From Micavibrio aeruginosavorus (GTDB taxonomy: Bacteria; Pseudomonadota; Alphaproteobacteria; UBA9219): a stretch of DNA of 5,743 nucleotides. The translations under genes and the position numbers were made by a program. The notes beneath the pieces are model-generated. The model was not told the DNA's origin and ran no database searches. It saw only the letters and a program-made list of their open reading frames with translations. The stretch is taken from NCBI GenBank assembly GCA_020720905.1, contig DYNT01000088.1:1-5743 (forward strand). Direction: 5' to 3'. Positions 1 to 5,567 of this stretch are shown here, one piece after another (the stretch's first letter is position 1; each line of letters opens with the position of its first letter).

Positions 1-385
1 GACTCCCAAAAAGAAGCACCACCACAACAATAACAACAATAAACCACAGCAAAAAGCGCAAGAACCCCAATCCGCTATACGACGCGATAGGGCCACTGCT
101 GCTTTCCATCACCCGCTGGATCACGGCATAAGCCTTTTCCGCCTCATGCCGTTCATCAAACGAGGCCACCACCACAAAATCCTCCTGCCCAAGCGATGTA
201 TAGCCAAGCTCCCACACCCCCTCTTTTTCACGAAGGGAAATCGTCGTGTTTGACATTTTTTCAAGATCGGCCTGCCACACCACGGGGGGGGAGCTCATCT
301 GAAACGCGGCCCAAAGAAAGGGAGTGGCTCCCCGCCGCACAATCTTGGCACGAGCTGGCGCATCCTTAATCAAAATCGAAAACAT
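1..385 (-). CDS. Unknown single-pass membrane protein following dotM, 3' end cut by window
   Basis: I do not recognise this family. The visible part is 128 residues, beginning MFSILIKDAPARAK and running off the left edge. Residues 1-105 are soluble and mixed, with a segment around 47-75 that looks beta-rich (TTISLREKEG, ELGYTSLG, FVVVASF), followed by a charged, probably helical stretch (DERHEAEKAYAVIQRVM, 77-93). Residues 109-126 form a strong transmembrane helix dominated by Val, Leu and Phe. No N-terminal signal peptide is seen, so the N-terminal domain is probably cytoplasmic (inference). The start is supported by a strong purine-rich ribosome-binding site (GAGGAG, about six bases before the ATG). 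It sits only 33 bases after the dotM stop on the same strand, so it is probably co-transcribed with dotM and may be an accessory component of the type IVB system. An eight-base homopolymer lies in codons 31-34. Coding status is fairly sure; function is unknown. Confidence 0.75.
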   Translation of the reverse strand, partial: MFSILIKDAPARAKIVRRGATPFLWAAFQMSSPPVVWQADLEKMSNTTISLREKEGVWELGYTSLGQEDFVVVASFDERHEAEKAYAVIQRVMESSSGPIASYSGLGFLRFLLWFIVVIVVVVLLFGS

Positions 386-389
386 CGCT

Positions 390-399
390 CTCTCCTCTT
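390..399 (-). promoter_or_regulatory. Ribosome-binding site of the unknown membrane protein
   Basis: The minus strand reads GGAAGAGGAGAGAGCG directly before the ATG whose first base is at 385. The GAGGAG core is well spaced from the start and fixes this start codon. It lies wholly in the 33-base gap after dotM, so the gene has its own translation signal and need not be coupled to dotM. Confidence 0.6.
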
Positions 400-418
400 C
401 CTTCTTGATAAACCGCCC

Positions 419-1645
419 TTAAGCGCGCCCCATTCTTTCATAAGGCGGTATCACAACTTGATTCTCGCCCATATATTTGTTCAGCGTGATAAAAACCGTT
501 TCAAAGCGGGGAACGACAAGCGCTTTATGCGCCAAATCCTCGGCCATAAAGTGCGCCATCGAACCAGCGCCTTCCGTATGAAAAGACCGCCGCCCCAAGT
601 TATTCAACGCATACCACAACTCACGATCCACACCGCGCAACCATAAAAATTGAGCCGAGGCAAGAACGCCGCCCATAAACCGCGCCCATTTCAACACACC
701 GATAACCGCCGTCGTTCGAAAAGCATGGTTCTTGGCAACATTCAAGACCTCCCCCCCGATGGCAGGATCTTTCAATATTTTCTTAATCTCGGACACCAAC
801 TCTGGCGGGAAACTCATACCTTTTTTCTCTGACCAACAAGCAGAAATCCGCCCCAAAAGATTATCACTTTCGTCACGTTTTTGCACGCCTTTCAAGGCAA
901 GCGCTGCCAAAAGCGCTTGCATATAAAAAGGCAGCTCCTGATACGTTCCCGTCCACCGAGGCCCCAACTGCAAAAGAAGGGCGCGATGCACCTCCTCGCG
1001 GCGAGGGATTCCCTTCACGATGGGAATCTGATGAAAAGACAACCACTCCTCAGGCGAAAGCGCCTCAGCGAAAAGGGGCATCTTTTGGGGAACACGCCCA
1101 CCAAGCACACGTGCGCTATGGGTCGATGGATTAAAGGAAACAACCGGAGCAATAACCTTCCAAACAGTCGCTTGCGCCTTGATAAAGCTTTCAAGATCAT
1201 GCCGTTTCTTGTATTCGTTCCGTACAGACTTGAACAGCGCATAATACGCCACAAAGCCGCAAAAGCCTATAACAAGCCATTTCGTATATCCGCCAATCAA
1301 ACGACTGACAAACCCTAAACTCGTCGGCGTTATATTATAATAGTGCAACGCACCAGCGGCAGGAAGGCGGGCAAGAGACTTGCCCCCAAAACAGCCCAAC
1401 GCCGCCTGATAGGCATCATGCGAAGGCATAGCGTTGCTTATCTGTGCTTCACGCAACCAACTGAAACAGGCCGAGGCTTGCCGATCCACCAACGCCAAAG
1501 GTGCCATCTCAATCAGTTTGACGTAACGAACAAACTCCATAAGCGGCTGATTGAAAAAATGCCAAAAAACCCAGCCCATGCCCCCTAAAATAGAGACAAA
1601 GATGACAAGGATCCACGTTGGATCGTCGTTATTACTCGCAGCCAT
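419..1645 (-). CDS. dotM: DotM/IcmP (TrbA-like) type IVB secretion coupling-complex protein
   Basis: This 408-residue protein matches DotM/IcmP of Dot/Icm systems and TrbA of IncI plasmids. In the known family it is an inner-membrane partner of the DotL ATPase in the coupling complex that receives effectors. Seen here: a short polar N-terminus, transmembrane helix 1 at about 11-31, a 90-residue periplasmic loop, helix 2 at about 123-140, then a cytoplasmic domain. The family hallmarks are in the C-terminal half: QLGPRWTG near 226-233, HAFRTTAVIGVLKWAR at 307-322, and LWLRGVDRELW then ALNNLGRRSFHTEGAG, then MAHFMAE (334-369). Length is slightly above the roughly 380 residues of Legionella DotM. 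The Arg pair at 215-216 lies in the cytoplasmic domain and might belong to the basic effector-binding surface described for Legionella DotM (inference). An AGGA sits ten bases before the ATG. The preceding gene is dotO; an unknown membrane protein follows. Confidence 0.92.
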   Translation of the reverse strand: MAASNNDDPTWILVIFVSILGGMGWVFWHFFNQPLMEFVRYVKLIEMAPLALVDRQASACFSWLREAQISNAMPSHDAYQAALGCFGGKSLARLPAAGALHYYNITPTSLGFVSRLIGGYTKWLVIGFCGFVAYYALFKSVRNEYKKRHDLESFIKAQATVWKVIAPVVSFNPSTHSARVLGGRVPQKMPLFAEALSPEEWLSFHQIPIVKGIPRREEVHRALLLQLGPRWTGTYQELPFYMQALLAALALKGVQKRDESDNLLGRISACWSEKKGMSFPPELVSEIKKILKDPAIGGEVLNVAKNHAFRTTAVIGVLKWARFMGGVLASAQFLWLRGVDRELWYALNNLGRRSFHTEGAGSMAHFMAEDLAHKALVVPRFETVFITLNKYMGENQVVIPPYERMGRA

Positions 1646-1688
1646 TTCTTTTTTGTCCTGTTAAACGCTCACACAAACCGACTTTGGA

Positions 1689-1787
1689 CTATACGACATC
1701 CCCCAGAAGCAACCAACGATCTTCTTTGGTTAAGGGCAATGGGAAATCGCATCGCACATCATCCTTGACGCATGTCGCGCACGGCAT
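1689..1787 (-). CDS. Possible 32-residue Cys-containing peptide between dotO and dotM
   Basis: An unannotated reading frame in the 177-base dotO-dotM gap runs from ATG at 1787 to TAG at 1689. It begins MPCATCVKDDVRCD and continues through PLTKEDRWLLLGDVV. It has a CxxC at residues 3-6 and another Cys at 13, and its composition (acidic and basic residues mixed with Leu/Val, one Trp) reads more like real protein than random translation. Against it: no convincing Shine-Dalgarno precedes the ATG, the frame is open only back to a TAG at 1806-1808 (a GTG at 1793 is an alternative start), and a hairpin (1765-1790) covers the start. It could be a small metal-binding protein, the remnant of a larger gene, or chance. 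I cannot assign a family. Confidence 0.3.
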   Translation of the reverse strand: MPCATCVKDDVRCDFPLPLTKEDRWLLLGDVV

Positions 1788-1790
1788 CAA
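1765..1790 (-). other. Inverted repeat in the dotO-dotM gap
   Basis: On the minus strand TTGATGC and GCGTCAA form a seven-pair arm (one T-G wobble) around a 12-base loop that can itself pair weakly. It starts 33 bases after the dotO stop and is not followed by a T run, so it does not look like an intrinsic terminator. It could be an RNA processing or stability element, or a block over the start of the small Cys frame; these roles are inference. Confidence 0.35.
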
Positions 1791-1822
1791 CACGCCACAA
1801 CAATGCTATCATCCTGTTTTTA

Positions 1823-4807
1823 TTACGATTGCTCCTTGAGTAAACTCTCTCGAACTGTTTTGACAAGCTCCTCCGCCAATTCCGCAATAACGATAGTTGT
1901 TCCCGCCGATTCGACTCGCCCTGCCTCTGTCCGCTGAACAACCCGCCGCCGGATTTCTTGCCTTGCCGATCCGCTGGGGAAGAAGCGCGCCAAAACGCGA
2001 CGCGCCAAAGGCCCCCCAAGGGCGGTGTAGAGCGCCGTGCGAAGATCAACGTCTTCCCGCGATGTTGACAGCGCCCACAGCTCAATGGGACCCAACGTGT
2101 TGATTAAGTGTTGTTCATACCGCCCCTCATTGGTGCTGAGGAGAAGAAGAACCGGAGCCCCACTAGGCCTCGGCCCCGTTAAGCGGTAACGCATCACCCA
2201 ACGCGCCGTGTCCGAAAGGCCAAAGCGCTCCGCCGTTTCATTGATAGCGCGTTCAGAAACAGCTGTGCCGCAAACCCAAACACCCGTGGCCATATCGACC
2301 ATATCGTTGCTGAAATCTTCCAGCAACTGAGAGGCCAAAACGATTTGCACGCCCCATTTGCGTCCCTCGCGCATATCACGCACGACTTGCGCCCGAACCG
2401 CCGCCGTCTTACTCGTGCGATGGAACTCGTCAAAACACAGCCGTTTAGGCGATTCACGAATATCGCGGAAACGCTCTTCATGATAGGGGCGATATTTTTC
2501 CGGCATAAGCCGGATGGAATCGGGGCCAAGCCACCATGCGCGCACCAGAACATGGCGCGCCAACATATACATAACCGCCGTTTGACGATCGGCCGCATCA
2601 TCGCCTTGGGGCGCAACATCCTGCAAATCAACCGCCGCAATGCGCGTTGTGCCAATATCAAACCGCGTGATAGAGGCCAAAATGGGAAACTCGCGCACAG
2701 CCGAGGCGATCATGCGATCAAACGCATGAATAATGGACTCTGCCGAAGCGCCAATCGACGTTTCCTCTAACAACGCACGGATTTGTGGCCGCCGCGCCGA
2801 TGTCACGGCATCAACAAGCGTCGGCACGGCATGTCGTTGCGCAAGCATACATTCATGATAAGCGCCAAACTCATACAACGCATCGACGACATCCCACCAA
2901 TAAGGATCGACAGGCAAATGAAGGTTGTATTTTTTAAGAGCCTCGTCAACATCCGGCTCCATGTTTACAAGATAGGGGCGCGGCTCAGTGTTCGCGCCCT
3001 TGTCATCGCGCCACCGATACATCTCGTCCACGCAAAGGCCGACAAGCTGAGCCATGCCATCATAAGGCGTCACCTGCCCCGGCGCCGTACACAGCAAGGT
3101 GAGAAGCTCTGTCAAATAAGCCCGCTCTTCCGGCAAAGGATAGCGGCAGCCCAACTGCGTATCAAAAGGATTAACCGAAAACTCAGGCGCCATCTTTAAT
3201 TTAAAGTGCATTGCCTCATGACGCCGCTCAAGCGGCAAAGCATCGCGAATCAAGGCAATCAACCCCGCCGAAGAAGGCCCAATGTCCAAAATCGCGATAT
3301 AAGGAAGGCGCGTAACGCCCGCCGATAAAATGGTTCCCAAATTAAGCGCGTTCATCAAAACCGACTTACCAGCGCCTGGTTGCGCGAAAATCAAGTCAAA
3401 CCACGTTGTCGTCAACGAGCTTCCCGTCTGATAGGGCCAAATACGCCCATCAGAGGTGCGAAAAACAACCGCGCCTTCTTTAAACGGCGAAGACGCCCGC
3501 TGCCACGGCAACAGCTTAAGAACGTCGCGAAACGGTGCAAGCGCTGGTGGCGCGGTTGAGGCGCACCCAATGCCCAAAGCCGACGAAAGGGTCGCCTCTA
3601 ACGGATCCCCACCAGCCGACGACCCCTGACAATAGCCCCAAGACTCTAACGCTTGCGTCAACGAAGCAAGGCGCGTTTCAACCAGCTTGACCTCACGCGC
3701 AGGCGCATACGTGGAAAGCGAGATGCGCAACCGCACGACAGGCTCACTTTGCGACAACTCTTGAAGCGCTTTAAGCGATTCGCGAATCTGCCGATTGACC
3801 TCATTCGTAAAGGCCAAAACGGCGGCCAAAAACGTGCGGAAAGCAGAGCCATTAGTCCCCGCACTTTCAATGAGAATTGAAAGATGAAAGGGCATATCAT
3901 CATTGATCATGCGCGCAAGAAGCTGCGGGAAAGGCGCGGGATCCGCAGGGCCGAGCGTCATATCAACGCCGCCCCAACATAAATCCCCAATCCGCACGAT
4001 CGTGGGCTTAATGATTTCGGCATCGCCCACACACAACTGACGCCGCAAAGGCGGCCACAAAAGCTCAGACGCATCGGTGGGCTCTGTTGCCATACGGGGC
4101 GTGATCACGTCGCCAGGCACATTGGCGCGCCAATCATCGTGACTCAGCGTCGGATAAAGGCTCGCCCTAATGGCCGCAAGAGAGTGATGAACCGAAGCTA
4201 CACTAGCCTTAATCGATAGATCCTCAAGAATAGAAACCATCCCAGAAACATAGCCCTTGTGCCTTGAAACAAGGGGGCCAAGGGCAGCAAAAGGATGCTG
4301 CGCATCGTCAGCAATAACCCACTTCTGCTCTGCCCGAATACGCAGCGCCTCCTTTAACTCCATCGCGCTCACCGCGTTGGGGCGCGTCCACAAAACGAAA
4401 TAAACTTCCTCATGAGCCAGATATTGGGAAAGATGGTGCTGCCGCTCATCCAGCAAATCATCAAGATCCAGCCCCGCCATTTGCGCCGCCACACGATTGA
4501 TTTTCATCGCACGAGTCAAATCACTCCCCGCCATATGGGGATCCCGCATAAAATAAACCTGCAGCGCATACCCAGGACGATCAAAGCGAGACCCAAGCTT
4601 CGTCGTTGCCTGATCAACGATCCACTGATATTCAGCGTCTCCGATAATTTGCCGCGACCCATGAATCTGGATGATCGACATCAAAGAACCGTCATCAGCC
4701 ACCAGCGTCGTGCCATCTTGTGCCGTTTCAAGGCGAATAAAGGATTCTATCGGTTGCCGTGCGGCAACCAGCACCGCCGCCACGATATGATCAAGAACAT
4801 TTAACAT
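1823..4807 (-). CDS. dotO: DotO/IcmB (TraU-like), VirB4-type ATPase of the type IVB secretion system
   Basis: This 994-residue protein corresponds to DotO/IcmB of Dot/Icm systems and TraU of IncI plasmids; Legionella IcmB is about the same length. In the known family it is a VirB4-like ATPase that assembles on the cytoplasmic face of the channel and recruits DotB to energise secretion. Seen here: an N-terminal half (1-430) without catalytic motifs but with family-like features; Walker A at 475-482 (AQPGAGKS, with K481); the NPFDTQLG motif at 546-553; Walker B at 788-794 (KRLCFDE, acidic D793 and E794); and VLASQ at 823-827, the glutamine motif typical of VirB4/HerA-like ATPases. No key motif is missing and no frameshift is seen. 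The ATG has a GAGG seven bases upstream. A 23-residue frame upstream overlaps its start codon, suggesting translational coupling. dotM follows after 177 bases on the same strand, so a shared transcript is likely but not shown. Confidence 0.95.
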   Translation of the reverse strand: MLNVLDHIVAAVLVAARQPIESFIRLETAQDGTTLVADDGSLMSIIQIHGSRQIIGDAEYQWIVDQATTKLGSRFDRPGYALQVYFMRDPHMAGSDLTRAMKINRVAAQMAGLDLDDLLDERQHHLSQYLAHEEVYFVLWTRPNAVSAMELKEALRIRAEQKWVIADDAQHPFAALGPLVSRHKGYVSGMVSILEDLSIKASVASVHHSLAAIRASLYPTLSHDDWRANVPGDVITPRMATEPTDASELLWPPLRRQLCVGDAEIIKPTIVRIGDLCWGGVDMTLGPADPAPFPQLLARMINDDMPFHLSILIESAGTNGSAFRTFLAAVLAFTNEVNRQIRESLKALQELSQSEPVVRLRISLSTYAPAREVKLVETRLASLTQALESWGYCQGSSAGGDPLEATLSSALGIGCASTAPPALAPFRDVLKLLPWQRASSPFKEGAVVFRTSDGRIWPYQTGSSLTTTWFDLIFAQPGAGKSVLMNALNLGTILSAGVTRLPYIAILDIGPSSAGLIALIRDALPLERRHEAMHFKLKMAPEFSVNPFDTQLGCRYPLPEERAYLTELLTLLCTAPGQVTPYDGMAQLVGLCVDEMYRWRDDKGANTEPRPYLVNMEPDVDEALKKYNLHLPVDPYWWDVVDALYEFGAYHECMLAQRHAVPTLVDAVTSARRPQIRALLEETSIGASAESIIHAFDRMIASAVREFPILASITRFDIGTTRIAAVDLQDVAPQGDDAADRQTAVMYMLARHVLVRAWWLGPDSIRLMPEKYRPYHEERFRDIRESPKRLCFDEFHRTSKTAAVRAQVVRDMREGRKWGVQIVLASQLLEDFSNDMVDMATGVWVCGTAVSERAINETAERFGLSDTARWVMRYRLTGPRPSGAPVLLLLSTNEGRYEQHLINTLGPIELWALSTSREDVDLRTALYTALGGPLARRVLARFFPSGSARQEIRRRVVQRTEAGRVESAGTTIVIAELAEELVKTVRESLLKEQS

Positions 4808-4872
4808 AGAGGAGCCTCGCCTCGGTCTCTACCAAAAGCCCGTCTCACAATAAAAACTAGGGGAAACACCAT
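4801..4872 (-). CDS. Possible 23-residue leader peptide overlapping the dotO start
   Basis: A short frame starts at ATG 4872 (MVFPLVFIVRRAFGRD...) and ends with a TAA that overlaps the dotO start region by seven bases (ATGTTAA). A GAGGAG lies ten bases before its ATG. The N-terminal third is hydrophobic and the rest basic. The stop/start overlap is the classical arrangement for translational coupling, so ribosomes finishing this frame could restart on dotO. A weak hairpin (4857-4874) followed by a T run on the minus strand covers its start. It may be a regulatory leader rather than a functional peptide, or may be chance; only conservation would decide. Confidence 0.3.
   Translation of the reverse strand: MVFPLVFIVRRAFGRDRGEAPLC
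4815..4823 (-). promoter_or_regulatory. Ribosome-binding site of dotO
   Basis: Two overlapping candidates (GAGGCGAGG on the minus strand) precede the dotO ATG; the nearer GAGG has a spacing of seven bases. This supports the ATG at 4807 as the dotO start, which begins MLNVLDHI. The site lies inside the 23-residue leader frame. Confidence 0.6.
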
Positions 4873-4886
4873 AGAAATCAGTCTCC

Positions 4887-4934
4887 TCAAAGACAGGGCA
4901 ACCCCGCCACGTTACGCACAAAAAGAAAAGCCAT
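4887..4934 (-). CDS. Possible 15-residue leader peptide upstream of dotO
   Basis: A 15-residue frame (MAFLFVRNVAGLPCL) starts at ATG 4934, preceded by AAGGAGG, the best Shine-Dalgarno match in the window, although the spacing of four bases to the ATG is short. Its TGA stop lies beside the GAGGAG that serves the next short frame, so ribosomes terminating here would sit on the next ribosome-binding site. A near-perfect site with no longer gene behind it is the reason to record it. No family can be assigned. Confidence 0.3.
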   Translation of the reverse strand: MAFLFVRNVAGLPCL

Positions 4935-4938
4935 CAAG

Positions 4939-4945
4939 CCTCCTT
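4939..4945 (-). promoter_or_regulatory. Strong Shine-Dalgarno upstream of the dotO leader
   Basis: AAGGAGG on the minus strand is complementary to the 16S rRNA tail over seven bases and sits four bases before an ATG that opens only a 15-residue frame. It is about 130 bases upstream of the dotO ATG, so it cannot serve dotO directly. Confidence 0.5.
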
Positions 4946-5106
4946 TCTTTTTAGTCAACAGATTATGAACATTTGGCTAACGCACCCCCTTAATAGGGCT
5001 TCGAACTCGGGCTTCGACCGCAGATTAACAGGCGCACGAAACTTTTCTTTCTTTTTTCGTCATGCCCTTCTTTCGTCTCGCACCCCTTCCACGCCCTTCC
5101 GTCTTC

Positions 5107-5171
5107 GTCCTTCGGACTACGCCGGACAAGTCGGGCCTCGCGGGGCAGGCGAAGCGATGCGTGAACATCGC
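5107..5171. repeat. Cluster of short palindromes (dispersed-repeat-like)
   Basis: Two clear hairpins lie in a GC-rich stretch: GTCC-TTC-GGAC at 5107-5117, and GCGATG at 5154-5159 pairing perfectly with CATCGC at 5166-5171 around a six-base loop. Between them CGGAC is repeated directly. The texture is typical of the dispersed palindromic repeats that fill intergenic space in some proteobacteria. Only one copy is in the window, so dispersal is inferred. Confidence 0.4.
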
Positions 5172-5243
5172 GAAGATGCGGAACCCAGATTGAAAGCTGT
5201 TTCCTTTTTCATAAAAACAGCAGCATCGTCCCCAGTCCTCTGG

Positions 5244-5291
5244 ATCCCGCATCACGCGTCTGGCGCTGTCGCGCCATCCGCTGCGCGGGAT
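5244..5291. repeat. Palindromic intergenic element with nested stems
   Basis: ATCCCGC (5244-5250) pairs perfectly with GCGGGAT (5285-5291), and inside it TGGCGC (5261-5266) pairs perfectly with GCGCCA (5271-5276) around a TGTC loop. This double stem-loop spans 48 bases. Its translations (for example VIPRSGWRD and RDDEGG) resemble spurious hypothetical-protein fragments that I recall from repeat-rich alphaproteobacterial intergenic regions. It is probably one copy of a dispersed REP/RPE-like element. Confidence 0.5.
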
Positions 5292-5324
5292 GACGAAGGG
5301 GGAAACCTCCCGTACCGTAATCCC

Positions 5325-5352
5325 CCCAAGTCCCAAGTCCCCAGTCCCTAAA
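5325..5352. repeat. Heptanucleotide tandem repeat, block 1
   Basis: Four units in strict seven-base phase: CCCAAGT, CCCAAGT, CCCCAGT, CCCTAAA. All share CCC at positions 1-3. The pattern resembles the short tandemly repeated heptamers (CCCCAGT type) known from heterocystous cyanobacteria, though the genes here are not cyanobacterial. Confidence 0.65.
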
Positions 5353-5381
5353 AAAAGGCCTCGCGCCGCCACGAAGCCCCC

Positions 5382-5416
5382 CCCTGAACCCTAGTCCCTG
5401 AACCCTAGCCCCTCCC
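5382..5416. repeat. Heptanucleotide tandem repeat, block 2
   Basis: Five units in seven-base phase: CCCTGAA, CCCTAGT, CCCTGAA, CCCTAGC, CCCTCCC. The first four also form a 14-base tandem duplication differing only in its last base. It lies 29 bases from block 1 and shares the CCC-start unit design, so both blocks probably arose from the same repeat family. Confidence 0.65.
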
Positions 5417-5474
5417 TTCGGACACAGCTCCGCGTAGCGATGTCAATAGCAGAATCGTCCCCACGAGTCAAGGG

Positions 5475-5498
5475 AAAAATGCAGGCTATGCCATTTTT
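5475..5498 (-). terminator. Candidate terminator hairpin downstream of aroC
   Basis: AAAAATG (5475-5481) and CATTTTT (5492-5498) form an inverted repeat with an inner GGC-TAT-GCC that can also pair. Read on the minus strand it is an A-rich arm, a short loop and a T-rich arm, about 70 bases after the aroC stop, as expected for an intrinsic and possibly bidirectional terminator. The stem is short of G-C pairs, so it would be weak. Confidence 0.4.
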
Positions 5499-5567
5499 AT
5501 TTTCTATACAAATCAACACATTATCAAATATGTCGGAAAAAACACCACTTTTCCCAAGCCGCCCAGC

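Larger units (their letters stand above)
4935..5567. other. Non-coding spacer between aroC and dotO, made of repeats
   Basis: About 630 bases without a supportable gene. Two overlapping reading frames of 128 and 115 codons exist on opposite strands, but both run through palindromes and heptamer repeats and have low-complexity translations, so I do not call them. The right part contains an AT-rich inverted repeat near aroC, the middle two heptamer blocks and a long palindromic element, and the left part a pyrimidine-rich stretch (about 5040-5113) and a nine-base direct repeat GGGCTTCGA at 4996-5004 and 5009-5017. A promoter for dotO is expected here, but no good -35/-10 pair was found. Confidence 0.6.

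Noticed and set aside
881..1318. Plus-strand 145-codon frame opposite dotM
   Set aside because: It lies entirely antisense to a well-supported dotM and its Lys/Arg-rich translation has no recognisable features.
1759..2085. Minus-strand 108-codon frame overlapping the dotO 3' end
   Set aside because: Most of it is an out-of-frame shadow of dotO, rich in Arg, and its short tail in the gap has no features of its own.
4962..4967. CATAAT on the minus strand as a -10 box for dotO
   Set aside because: No acceptable -35 element lies 16-18 bases upstream; the sequence there is G-rich, so the promoter is not supported.
4994..5020. TTCGAACTC resembling a tRNA T-loop
   Set aside because: The flanking bases do not form a T-stem and no acceptor, D or anticodon arm can be built around it.
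4965..5351. Plus-strand 128-codon reading frame in the aroC-dotO spacer
   Set aside because: It runs through palindromes and heptamer repeats, its translation is low-complexity and Arg/Pro/Ser-rich, and it has no recognisable domain or convincing ribosome-binding site.
5025..5372. Minus-strand 115-codon reading frame in the same spacer
   Set aside because: It is the reverse of the same repeat material; the translation looks like the spurious proteins usually predicted from dispersed palindromic repeats.
5421..5444. GACA/TGTC inverted repeat near 5430
   Set aside because: Only four plus three pairs with an internal mismatch; too weak to call a separate structure.
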